Shown: positions 13,567 through 24,737 of the stretch, one piece after another | How positions within the stretch are numbered: the first letter of the stretch is position 1 | How the letters are laid out: every line of letters begins with the position of its first letter | Source of the DNA: Strix aluco | Taxonomy: Eukaryota > Chordata > Aves > Strigiformes > Strigidae | Direction of reading: 5' to 3' | NCBI RefSeq assembly: GCF_031877795.1 | Contig: NC_133971.1 | Coordinates: 13,866,325-13,930,324, forward strand | DNA: 64,000 nucleotides | Position numbers and translations under genes: made by a program | The notes under the pieces: model-generated | Database searches by the model: none | The model's input: the letters and a program-made list of their open reading frames with translations, nothing else | Told to the model about the DNA's origin: nothing

Positions 13567-16500
13567 TGATTGCAGGACGTGGGAGTGCAGCACAGTCAAT
13601 GCTGGTTCCAGGAGGAAGGAATGAGTGAAAAATCGATGAGCAAAGTAGATTATTCCCCTTGCATGCAGGTCCCTGCTTTGGGGAGGGAGCCAAGATGAAG
13701 CACAGCAGAGAGGGAGCATCTCGCTTGCCAGCTCCCCTGCAAGCCTGCCACACAGAGCCAGAGAGAGCTGAAAACACCTGGTGAGGGGTGCCTGCTCATG
13801 GCCACAAACTGTACACAGAGCAATAAAAGGCTCTCTTCTATGTTTCTTTGCCAGAAAGAAGATGAGGCACATGATAGCTCTTGCTAAACATCAGTGCCAC
13901 AGATATTTATTCCTTTTATGTGAGAAGAAAAAAATAGTAAAAGGACCTAATAAACCACAATATAAATATTACTGTTTGAAAGATCTGGGCTAGGAATTAC
14001 TTGGACTTCCATGAATTTCACATGGCAGGGGTGTGGGTGATTTAAGCTAGTTAATATTCAAGACATAGGGTGTGATTGGACTTTTAGGATTTCGAAGGAT
14101 TACACTTGCTTGACAAGTGGGTTTTTAATTTCTCTTCAATTTTAACTCATTATATGTAAAAGTTAAAACTCCAAAATATCACACCTTTGGTCCATGGCAT
14201 AGGACAAGCTGCTCATTTTCTCCCACCTCAGGTCATATTAACCACTCTTCTTCAGTGCTACTGATGCCGCAAAAAAATGTGACTTTTCTTTTTTAAGTAG
14301 TTCACACTGGTGTGTGCACACACACACATGCAGCAGGCATGTGTTTCATAACAGGTTTTTGTGCTTGTGACTCAGAGCTGAACTATTAAACCGTAACACA
14401 TGGCTGACATCTGGAGTTCACTCAGACATTTTTGTCATTTGAATATTGGTAGCTATGGTTTGTTATTCTCCTCCAAAATATAACTTTCTTTATTCTCAGC
14501 TTATAGAAACAGAGGTAGAAGATTTTACTGAGCCTGTTGGTGTCACTTGATCAATATATATAAAATATTTAGTCCGAGCCTTCTTAAAAAGCACATATGT
14601 TCAGAGAGTTTGGCAGACAGATCTTTCTAAAGAAAGTCTCTACTTCAACTTTAAATTTAAAATTATTGCTTACCATGAGAATATTCAGAAAATTGCTTAT
14701 TTTTGCTCAGTAAGAGTTTGTGATTGCTTAGAGCACAAGCAATCACCTGTTAGCTAGCAAATTGGGGTAAGAACTGTTGGTTTTAGAGGAAGATTAAAAT
14801 ATGCTGGTGGTTGCTGTAATGTGGAGAAGTTTCTCTTACTCTTACTCTTAATGTGGAGAAGTGTCTCACAGGGCACTGTGTGCTATTCCCAGGGCTGTTT
14901 GCTGTGGGCTGGTATGGTCCTGTGGAGATTAAGATTTTGCATTCTCCTTGAAAGTATTGTGGACATACCAGTCAGAGTGTTGAAATCAAGGATGTGTTGA
15001 ATCTCACATTGATATCAAGGAGTCAATGAAAACTGCCATATATCTACTGCTGTGATGAGTCTCAAGCAAAAGGGGTGAGTTGGGGGAATTTTTTCTGCCT
15101 CTGACTCAGAAAAGCATCTAATCATATTTTTCAATCCAGTCCTGTAAGCACATCTTTAACTTTGGGGACCATCTGGTTTTCCATTGACTTTGAGAAGGAT
15201 GTGTCCCTGCTTCAGTGCTGCTTTAGGAAGAAAGAAGGAGGTGCTGTTTGAAGCCTATGCTGACTCCTGTCTCGCTAAGAGTGAGTATAGAGTATCTTCA
15301 AGGCATCTTATTTGCCTGGTGAGGGGCTGCAAAAGAGGGGTGACTGCCACTAGGTTGAAGAAGGTGATCACAAAAGTTTCTGAGAGATAGGCATGTGAAG
15401 GTTTGTTGCAGAGGCTTTCCAGTCTTTCGCTATCAGAATAAAAAGTGGCAGTGGCACTGTGATGCCTTTGAGTGTCACGCAGTGAATTAATGTCATCTGA
15501 AGGAGGATTTTTAGTGTGGTTCAGTGTAAGGCCTCCCAGGTTCAGCAGGGAGGGCTTCACCCATAGCACTTGGTCTATGGCACAGATCTGCTGTATAGCT
15601 GACTCTGGTGATCACTTGACTGTGTGCCTGAGCTGTCAGCTTTTCACATATGGTCTCTTTAAAACTTTTTTTTAAGCAGTTGTGTTTCAAACCTAGTCAT
15701 GTCTGTTCTGTTTACAGTATCTGGGTAAAATGTCATGTCAGTGCTTCAGAAAATGATTTGTGCTCTGGGGTCTCTGACTGTTATTGCTGTTTAATAATCA
15801 CACTGTGCCAAGGGGGTCTCATTGTGGCAGGCTGCAATGATTAAATACATGATGGCTGGAGGAGCATCCTGCCCAGAGTCCTTCATCCTCAGAGCTGCAC
15901 ATTGCCACCAGCTGGGCAATTGTTCCACTCACCTGTCAAGATTAAAGTGGAGTCCTTCAAACTCCTACAGATTGATCTCTTTATCAGAAAGAACTGGTGC
16001 TGGATGTGGCCCTGACCTGTACACTTGTAACAGTGTTTTCCAGTGCATATGGATATGTATATTAAAGTGGCCTGGTGGCTGTGGCCCTGGGTGGGAGTGG
16101 CAATGGCCAGAGCAGTGCTGGCCCATCTGCAGCCCAGAGCAGGCAAGACTGCCCCAGTCCATCTCCTGAGCTGGTGTGCGAACACGGCTGTGTTTTAGCT
16201 GCTGGCAGCTTTGCTAATTGATTATGTGGGTACACAAAAGTGCTGTTCTATAAACAACAATTAAAACTATGCTGTCAGACTGTCAAAATCAATCTCAATT
16301 TTGAATATGGCCAGACATGCTACTTTTTTTCTCATGAGGATTAAAGCTTATTATTACGGTTATCTGGTGCTTCTGATTGTCAAATTCTGTTGTCAGTCAC
16401 TTTGTAGCTTTTGATAAACTGTGAGACCCTGAGTGAGCACTTCCTCACCAGATCTCTGGGTCAAGCTGATTCTACTGGAAAATTTCCGCCAAAACAACTT

Positions 16501-18654
16501 GGCTATTTTTGAGCACAAATCCTGTGCACATAAATCCTAGTGCACAGGATCCCCTGGGGCTCCCCAGGCTTGCTGCATTCTTTGGGGTGGTTTGGTGGGG
16601 CTTCGTGCCCTGGGACTTGCACCATCCTGTCCCAATGCCTCTGTCACTGACTGAAGCATATGCCATTCCCTGCGGAGGCCAGCACTGTGCCCCAGCATGG
16701 GGATGGGTGATTTACGCTTCTCTGATCTGGGGTGGGATGGGAACAGGAGGGCTGTCTTTGAGTCTGGTCCCCACTGAGGATCACAGTTCTAGCTCGCTTC
16801 TTGTAAAATGAAAATTATTGCCTCCCACACCTCTTTACCCCTTGCCCGTCTTCCCAGGCTGTTGTGAAAATTAACATGCTGAAGCACTCGGGTACTGTAG
16901 TGGCATGGGAGAAGAACAGGCAGAAATTAATTAGTCTGTCTTCAGAGCAGGGTTTTGAGGATTAGAGAAAATAAGCCTGTTAAACATTAAGGAGAAAGCA
17001 GAATGCTCTGCACTGGGTCCTCACTCACCCTGGGTACTTAATGACATGTTTTCACTAGAAGAAAAAAATGGTATGATCACGTTAATTAAAGGCTATGCCA
17101 GAATGCATATGTACAAGGGGGGTAATTGAAAGATGCTGAATGTCTGCCAATTTGACATTACCTAACTAGCTTGATTTTTCAACCATAATAATATTCTTGT
17201 ATTTATTTATTTTTTTGGATGCCATATGAAAGAAAAGTATTTTAGCAAAATAGCATACTGAGCAGAGTAAATTACACCGGTAGGGTTTCTTGTAACTCTG
17301 TGCCTGATGGAGATAATGAAAAAGGATAGTAAACAGAGCAGGGAAGCAATGGTGTGCATATCATACATAAAAAGGTACTGTAACAGCAGCGATCCGTCTG
17401 CCATAGTAATGAAGTCAAGCCTTTGGAATAATATGATTTCACAGCAAGAAATGTTAGTAGAGGGCTGCTGAGCTGAGCCTATATTAGACGGTTGTGACTT
17501 CTCCACATGAATCTACAGAAAAGGTTAAATCTTAATTTTATTAAATGGTGAGTCACAGCAGACAGGGTCACCTTATGGTTTTTCTAAATTCCTAGCTTTC
17601 CTTGTCTCCAGCTTGTTATTTATTAGAGTTCTGCACAGCTACGTGGACTCCATACAATACTGGGATCACAAATTCATGGTGCTAGCCCTCTTCCTGAGGC
17701 TTCTGCCCTTACTCTTGTACTGTGATGTCAACTGTCATATTTGAAGACCTCACTCTCTTTAATCTCTCTTGTTTTAATGTATATACCTCTAGTAGGAAAA
17801 AAAAGACAATTCTGCCCTCCTTTTGCAGCTGGGAAGCCCTGGCACAAGAGTGTGTTGCTTGCTCTGAAAAATGGGATTGGATTCGTATCCCCAGATCTCC
17901 AGGTATCTTAGACCACCAGGTCCTAATCTGATCTTCTTTGCGACTTCCCCTCTTCCTTGGACTGGCACCCTAAATGGCTCATTTCCCCACTCCTCCCTTG
18001 AATTCCCCCATGTTTTCAGACTTCCCTTTCAGAACTAGGTCAAAAGCTTTGGCTTTATATAGGTAGTTTCCTCTCAGAACTACTGCTGGGACACCTCTGA
18101 GGAAAGAGAAAAATCTGACTGAAAATAGGAAAACCAAACCACACACAATATAATTAACCCTGAATCTGTTGGAAGGTCAGCTGATTTTTAAGACAGTTTG
18201 TAACAATTAAATTGGGCAAGGGCAGATATGCATCGTTACTTGATCTTATCTTCATTGCCCTGGTCACCTTTGATCTCCATTTGTCCTTTCCCCATTTGTT
18301 TATGCTCTTTCATGCCTTGCTTCAAAGTAGACTGTAAAGCCTTTGGAGCAAAGACCAGTGGTGCAGTGGTGAATGAGAAGGAAGACTGACTCATCCACTG
18401 GCCCAGTCTTGACTGTGGGAAATGGATGAACGCTGCACAGCTGATGCTAAGGATGGGTAAATCCGCCCTTGGAGTGGGGAAATTTACCCGTGGCCATGCT
18501 ACAGGCAGAGACTGAGTTTGCCTGAGCAGCTTATCTGGATCACTTGTTGGCCAGGGATTAGCTGCTTGGGGCACCTGTGGAGCAGCCAGGAGCCAGCCAG
18601 GCCAGCACTGTGGCCAGAAGCCTCAACCAAGGGACATGAAAGAATCTGCTTTTA

Positions 18655-18655
<1 letters not shown>
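13567..18655. other. Gene-free stretch
   Basis: AT-rich unique sequence without recognisable exons or transposons. A small tandem array lies at 14819-14870. The segments 16200-16340 and 17040-17510 have the low-complexity-free, homeobox-site-like composition often seen in conserved non-coding DNA, but this cannot be judged from one sequence. Confidence 0.45.
14819..14870. repeat. Small tandem repeat (CTTACT units between duplicated 18-mers)
   Basis: Three CTTACT units are bracketed by two near-identical copies of AATGTGGAGAAGTxTCTC, giving a local duplication with a ~31-bp period. Confidence 0.7.

Positions 18656-18685
<30 letters not shown>
18656..18685. repeat. 30-bp poly(A) tract
   Basis: An uninterrupted run of 30 A. 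No AATAAA directly upstream, no recognisable retrocopy and no flanking duplication was found, so it is listed as a homopolymer and not as a retroposon tail. Confidence 0.9.
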
Positions 18686-18690
<5 letters not shown>

Positions 18691-19589
18691 AAAACCTCAG
18701 ATGTCTGTAGCTTTAGCTTTTGTATTGTTTTCACTGCAAGGGGAGGTTCACAAAGAATTACATTTATTCTCTGTGGAGGCATCGATCTTCAAGACACTCT
18801 GAAATACATAGTTACTGTCATATTTTACACAGACAGAAACAATAGTATGAGGAAAAGTCAGAGATAAGACAACCAATGGAGAAATATCACATTACCCTAG
18901 AAATGTACATTGATCTTTTAAATGTTTTTAATTTTTAAAATCAGGGAATAAACTGTGTGAAGAAGCTGTTGTAATGCTAAATTAGGGAGGAACAGTTTTG
19001 AGCACGCCAGGTCTTAAACACCGGGTGCAATGCAAAAGCCCAAGTCGAACCAGAAATGCTGCTTACAATGCAAATATCAAACAACCGAGTGCCAGTAGCT
19101 CTACCTCTAAAGACTAATCTCTAGACTTTTTTTACAGTGGTTGGGGGATATCTTACCTTTTCTTGACCTTTTACTTTCCCCTTGCTTGATTTTTGTTTCC
19201 ATCCCTTGCTGTAAGAAGGAACTGCATGAGTACCTTAGCGCTTGATTTCTTAAAAGTATTCAAGATGAAATGTTCTAAACCCCTGAAAGAAAGATGAAGA
19301 AGTGACTACTGATTCATTTTAATGTGAGCTTTCTTCATTTGGGTTGGTAATTCCTTAGGCACAGGTCTTTGCAGCTCTCTCCAATTACACATGATGGCTT
19401 ATGTTTGAGAAAATCTCATCTCTGATTAGTGATACCTTTATTTCTAACTCACCATAAGTAGATATGAAAGACTAGACTGGAATTTTATAATCAGAGTGGT
19501 GGTATAGGTGAAGTCATTAGCAAGAAACCAGCCCTAGACAACAGGGAGACTGGAAAATTGGTGAATCAAAAGTGAAGACTGTTGTGAGA
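18686..19589. other. Gene-free stretch
   Basis: AT-rich unique sequence; no exon, RNA gene or repeat recognised. Confidence 0.45.
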
Positions 19590-20272
19590 GGTTTGGCTGA
19601 ACTTGGTTTTTGTCTATCACTACTCAACATTTTTATAAAGTAGAGACAGATTATTAAATCTGCAGGTGACACCAAGGTGAGAGTGCAGTGAGCATGCCTC
19701 AGGAGGGATTTGAATTCTAAAGGATCCCAATGAATTAAAGATTTGGGCTCAAAAATTATGGTGTAACTCAATAAAGACAAGTCCAAAGCTCTGCTTTTTG
19801 AGAAGTAATGAGATGAATGAACATATGTCAGGAAGGCCTGAATAGCCAGGAGTTTGACAGAAAGGGATTTGGGGTGTGTAGTTAGTTACACGAGGCAACG
19901 TTATCCTCCAGTTGCAGGAAGGGAGGGAAAAGTGCCATTAGGGATAGCAGTACAAGCTGTAGGCAGATGTGCTGAGCCTGTTACTGGACAAACCAGCTCA
20001 AGAGCTGTGTCAACAAAAGAGAAGCTGCGCACCAACTGGAAAGACTCCATAAAAGAACAGTAAGAATCCTCAGGGATGCAGCAAATAAATGAGGGCTTTT
20101 CAGCCCAAGGAATGGGAGACTGAGGAGGGAAGAGAGAAATGTTTTGGTGCTTCAGCACTGCTGCAGAGTAAGGGAATGGCAGTTTGCAAATAACAGGGAA
20201 GAAGTTTCATGCTTGAAAATGGAAAATACTTTCTGATAGTAGTGATGGTCAACTGTAGGAATAGGATGCTCT
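19590..20272 (+). mobile_element. Old, degenerate CR1 (5' part, interrupted by an LTR)
   Basis: Scattered CR1 ORF2 landmarks survive in plus orientation: the reverse-transcriptase segment around GCAGGTGACACCAAGG (19662-19677), the block around AACTCAATAAAGACAAGTCCAAAGC (19766-19790) and the AGAATCCTCAGGGATGCAG area near 20062. The reading frame is destroyed by many indels, so this copy is far older than those at 31, 37 and 44 kb. It stops where the solo LTR begins, and its 3' end seems to resume after the LTR. The left limit is approximate. Confidence 0.6.
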
Positions 20273-21230
20273 TGTGATTTTGGCCCAGCCGGCAACTAAA
20301 CACCATGTGGCCACTCGCTCACTCCTCCTTCCTAGTGGTATGGGGAGGAGAAAATACAACAAAAGGCTCGGGGATTAAGGCAAGAACAGGAAGGGCTCAC
20401 TCACCAATTATGGTCATGGACAAACCAGACTCAGCTTGGGGAAATTAGTTTAATTTTACTATCAATCAAATCAGAGTAGGATAAAGAGGAATACAACCAA
20501 ATCTTAAAAACACATTCTGCCCACTGCTCCCTTCTTCCTGGGCTCAGTTTTGCTCCTGATTTCTCTACAGTGTCACAGGGGGATGGGGAATGGGGATTCT
20601 GGTCAATTCATCACACACTGTCTCTGCTGCTCCTTCCTCTCCAGGGGGAGGACTCCTCACACTCTTCTCCTGCTCCAGTGTGGGGTCCCTCCCATGGCAG
20701 ACAGTCCTCCATGAACTTCTCCATGTGAGTCCTTCCCACAGGGCTGCAGCTCTTCCTGAGCTGCCCCAGCGTGGGTCCCTCCTGTGTGTTGCAGTCCTCC
20801 CAGCAACAGACTGCTCCAGCGTGGGTTTCCCTCAGAGTCCCGGCCTTCTTTGGGTGCAGCCACCTGCTCTGGCGTGGGGTCCTCCCCGGGCTGCAGGTGG
20901 ACATCTGCTCCACCAGTGACCTCCATGGGCTGCAGGGCACAGCCTGCCCTCTCACCACAAGCTGCAGGGGGGTCTCTCCTCTGGCGAACCTCCCCTACTC
21001 CTTCTTCACTGACCTTGGTGTCTGCAAAGGTATATCTCACATCTCACTCCTCCCTTCGCTGCAGGTTTTCCCCTCTTAAATGTTATTGCAGGTGCGCTAC
21101 CACTGTTGCTGATTGGCTTGGCCAAAGCCAGAGGCAGGTCTGCCTTGAAGCCACTGGAGCTTCTAGAAGCTTCTCACAGGAGTCACCCCTGTAGCCCCTC
21201 CCCCACTACCAAAACCCCACAAACCCAACA
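20273..21230 (-). mobile_element. Solo LTR of an avian endogenous retrovirus
   Basis: About 960 bp matching an LTR type I associate with bird genomes. The block includes GGGGAAATTAGTTTAATTTT, the GGGGGAGGACTCCTCACAC segment, a repetitive CTGCTCCAGYGTGGGTCCC region, GCTACCACTGTTGCTGATTGG and the terminus ACAAACCCAACA. Read on the minus strand it starts TGTTGGG and ends ...CACA, so minus is the sense strand. Its weakly preserved left end (TGTGATTTTGGCC) resembles the U5 end of the provirus LTRs at 24.5 and 29.7 kb. No internal viral sequence lies next to it, so it is a solo LTR. No clear target duplication is seen. The poly(A) signal expected on the minus strand is mutated. Confidence 0.75.
20670..20930. 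repeat. Degenerate ~45-50 bp repeats inside the solo LTR
   Basis: The motif CTGCTCCAGYGTGGGTCCC recurs at about 20670, 20716 (weak), 20761, 20811, 20864 and 20904 (weak), spacing 40-53 bp. The best copies differ by one to four bases. Confidence 0.75.
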
Positions 21231-21368
21231 CTGATGTCTGTTTTCTAGAAAAATTGGGAGAAACATCTTCCAGTACTGATGCTGTAGCAGCTGATTCTGC
21301 CTTGGGACAGTGGTAAGAAGTTCACAACTTTTCAAATCCTTTTGAGTTATATACTTCTATGATTCTAC
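21231..21368 (+). mobile_element. 3' end of the old CR1, continuing after the LTR
   Basis: Sequence after the LTR (CTTGGGACAG..., CTTTTCAAATCCTTTTGAG, then TTCTATGATTCTAC) has the order of an old CR1 3' end with one ATTCTATG-type tail unit. Same orientation as the fragment ending at 20272, so the two look like halves of one copy split by the LTR. Confidence 0.5.
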
Positions 21369-23930
21369 AACACAAATATTTCACAGCATTTTGCACTGAG
21401 CAAACTGAAAGAGAAGATAACCTGGCTTCAGATTTCTCTTGCTTGGTATGCTTAACATCATAGTCAGCAGCTTTGGAGTAGGTGTCTTGGCTCATTCTCA
21501 GGAATGGTGATGTGGAATGAAAGAAAAAATAAGCAGTTTGCAATCCAGGGAGGAGCTTCTTCTGCAATTAATTGTGGCTGCAGTTTGACATGGCTGAATA
21601 TTTGGAATCTCACTGCTTCTAATGTGACTTTATCATGAGCTCTGAATGTCACAGCTCCCCATCGGCTCCCATTTTTGTGTGGGTGTTGGCCAACATGATA
21701 CTAGTCTTTGTAGTATGTAGCCTGGCTAAACAAAGGTAACTATCAAATGCAACTTGTTGGGAACTTCGTTCAAGCTAGAGCTTGGTTTGGCAATTAAATA
21801 TCTGTAAGTCTGTTTTGTGGTAACATATGAACCGTGACTCCTACAGGGGAAACAAAAAGCTAAGAATAGTATTAGCAGGAATGTGGCTTTGGTGGTTTTT
21901 CTTAGTAAAGAGACAGATGAGCCTGTAAAAGGAAAGAAAGGGTGGGTTGGTATAGAGGAGAGAGATAATAAGTTTTGAAAATTCCAGGTGGGATCTAGTG
22001 GTTTGGGCATGTGGAAAGGGAGACTGGATTTGCTAGCTCTTAACCACCAAAGACAACTTTGTACTCTAGCTGAAGCAGGAATTACCTTCTCAGATAATAA
22101 TTTTTTGAGCTGCTTTTCTTATGTATGTACTATAATTAAACTTTAAACAATTATCGTGGGATAAGTCAAATGTGTTAAATAGGCATATGAAATATGATGC
22201 TTCCAGCCTTAGTGCAATTCCTCTGGAGTTTCATGCTGAATAGTTTCAGACTTTTTTAATGGGACATGGAAACATCTAGACGGAAGAATAAATTTCTACC
22301 ATTTCCATTAAAATTGAAGAGTTGTATGAAATCAGATAGTTTTTCCTGGAATTTCACTAAGAAGGGAGAACAGTAGAAGAGTGAGATTTTTCTGGTGAGA
22401 TACTTGAATTATTTTTAAACATTCCAACAAGCTCCCCATCCTCCCCCCAACTGAACACAGAGTATTGCAGTAAAATAACTGTAAGTCAGAATAATATTGG
22501 GATGCTTTGATTTTGTTGATTCCAGAATGTTCGGATGACTGGAAACCAAATGGTGCTGCAGAACTTGCCTTGTTCAAGAAGTGGTAACTTGAGGGGCATG
22601 CTCCAGGCTGATGGGGAAGAGAGAGGTCTTGCACAACTCTGCTTAAAAGCTTCCTCACTTCATGGCTTTTCCCCATCAAGAAGATCTAAGGGAAGAACTA
22701 AAGTTGTCCTGGCAAGCCAGATTTTGCACCACATAGGAAACTAAGCCTAATGGTGAGAAGCTTCCCTAAGCCTCCATTTAAAGAACGAAGTTCCACCTCC
22801 AGTTGCCCTCTGTTCCTCTGGCACTGCTCTGGGACATCCCCACTGCCTGCAATTACTCATTGAAAGTGGTCAGCGGAGGACTGCAACAAAGCTCTCAAAA
22901 ATATTTAATCGGACACAACATGGACCTCCGTTCTCACATGTCTGTTCCTGAAGTGGTAGAGTCTGTGTGATGCTTTTTCTCTGCTGTGTGCAGAGCTTAA
23001 GGCAAAAGACTGTGCGCAGTTTCTGCTGTAGATTTTGCTCAGCATGTTGCCATGCTCTGCTCAAAGAGCACTTTCCCAGAGAAGTGATGGGATTAGTTCA
23101 GGCTGCCAAACCTGAAAAAAACAGTCCCATAACAGAACAGCATTATTTGACAGTTGTGGCATGTCATTTCCACTTCTTCCTCATCTTTACTAACTGAACT
23201 GTTCATTTGCAACCACAAGCTCCTCCCTAAGAAGAATTTACAGCAAAGCTGGTAAAAGAAAACACCATTCAGTTGATTCACCAGTTACACAGAATCCACT
23301 CCAGCCCATTGATCCCCATCAGAGAGCGGGTGTGTGGAGCTGATGCAGTTACCATTTAAGCACATTGTGCATTTGAAGTGAGTACATCTAAATCACAGAA
23401 GACAATGATCTAATTCTACTGCACTGCTTTCTTTCTTTAGTTGGGGATTGCAGTTTCCATTTGCTGACAAAGGATTGCTGGAGATATAAAACAAGACTAA
23501 GCAGATCCCCTGTTTGCCTCCAAGCTCCGAGGCTGATTTTAGGATGTACCTTCATGTTATGTCTGCTATGTTTCACTAAGCTTGCAGTCCTGTTAATCAA
23601 GAAACTGCAATTACTTCCTCATAAGCCTGTCCCGTCTGTTGCCCGTATTTGTGTTACTAGCTGAAAATTTAATGCTGTTAATATCTTCCCCTTTATTCTA
23701 CTTCAGATAAAGCAGAAATCTCCAGAGGTCTTTGGCTGCTTGCAACCTCCTAGGTTAAACATAGCACCTTGCTTCAGGGAAGGCTGGCAGATTTGGAAGT
23801 CAATGTGAACCTCCTGGGGTGCTTCCAGGCTCCCTGAGCACAGCTGGACATTGTAACGTCAGGTTATTCCCCAGCAGAAGCAACAAGGAGGCTGTAGAGT
23901 AGGCCTGAAGACTGTATCCTTGATATATAG
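21369..23930. other. Gene-free stretch
   Basis: AT-rich unique sequence between the old CR1 and the provirus; no exon or repeat recognised. Confidence 0.45.
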
Positions 23931-23935
23931 GAATG
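23931..23935. repeat. Target-site duplication, left copy (GAATG)
   Basis: GAATG lies immediately before the TGTACTGGG start of the provirus and is repeated exactly after its last base (30333-30337). Confidence 0.8.
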
Positions 23936-24202
23936 TGTACTGGGTCTGGCTGAGCCGGGATTGGTTTTCCCCTGTAGCAGCCCTCATGGTGCTGTGTTTT
24001 ATGCTGGGAGCTGGCAGGGTGTTGATAGCACACTGGTGTTGTGGCTACTGCTGAGTAGTGCTTACACAGCACCAAGGCTCTTTCTGACATTTCCCCCCCC
24101 ACAGTGGGACGGGGTGGGCAAGATCTTGGGAGGGGACACAACCAGGACAGCTGACCCCAACTGACCAAAGGGATATTCCAGACCATATGACGTCTGTTTG
24201 AG

Positions 24203-24208
24203 TATAAA
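24203..24208 (+). promoter_or_regulatory. LTR TATA box
   Basis: TATAAA in the context GAGTATAAAGCTG, 132 bp upstream of the LTR poly(A) signal. A corresponding reverse-complement copy exists in the 3' LTR near 30060. Confidence 0.6.
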
Positions 24209-24334
24209 GCTGTGAAAAAGGAGGAAGGGGGGGGGTGTGTGTGTGTCACCCTTGGTCCTCTGAGGCAACCACTATGTGTATCAGAGCCCTGCTTCCTGAG
24301 AAGGCCTGACATCGCCTGTTAATAGGAAGTAGAG

Positions 24335-24340
24335 AATAAA
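24335..24340 (+). promoter_or_regulatory. LTR polyadenylation signal AATAAA
   Basis: AATAAA followed within ~20 bp by a T-rich stretch, correctly placed after the TATA box. It fixes plus as the sense strand of this LTR. Confidence 0.7.
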
Positions 24341-24572
24341 TCTGTTTGGGTTTTTTTTTGGCTTCTATGCGTGGACCTTTGCTTCACTTTGCTTATATTA
24401 AAACTGCTTTTGTTTTACCCACAAGGACTGGTTATTTTTTTTTTTTCCCTATCTTATTTTCTTTCCCCTCTTTGCCCTGTTGAGAAAAAAAAGGGGGAAG
24501 GGGGGGGAAGTGATAGAGCGACTTGGTGGGTACCTGGCATTTAGCCAAGGTCAAACCACCACAGTCGTCTTT

Positions 24573-24590
24573 TGGCACCCAATGTGGGGC
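24573..24590 (+). other. Primer binding site (tRNA-Lys1,2-like)
   Basis: TGGCACCCAATGTGGGGC matches the 3' end complement of tRNA-Lys1,2 as used by foamy viruses, with two transitions (G to A, C to T) that look like CpG decay. It begins 9 nt after the terminal CA of the LTR, where most retroviruses have 0-3 nt. Confidence 0.65.
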
Positions 24591-24737
24591 ACAACAACGG
24601 CAGTTTTATTTTAATTGTGCTATAGCTATAGCAGTTATTAAGCGACAAGCTCTTGTGCTGGTCACGGGTTTGTTGATTGCGCTGCTTATCTTTATTTTGC
24701 TAAGCTCGGGAACGTGCTGGAGGAAATTGGGAACATC

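Larger units (their letters stand above)
23936..24563 (+). repeat. 5' LTR (628 bp, sense orientation)
   Basis: Starts TGTACTGGG, ends CCACCACA. TATAAA at 24203-24208 and AATAAA at 24335-24340 suggest U3 of roughly 290 bp, R of ~110 bp and U5 of ~200 bp. U5 holds pyrimidine-rich and G-rich runs (near 24430-24510). The last ~60 bp are near-identical, in reverse complement, to the start of the LTR at 29717. Confidence 0.85.

Noticed and set aside
18620..18700. Processed pseudogene ending in the A30 tract
   Set aside because: No AATAAA before the tract, no retrocopy recognised and no flanking duplication.
20611..21194. Several overlapping open frames of 100-136 codons
   Set aside because: They lie entirely in the GC-rich repetitive solo LTR and exist because it lacks stops.
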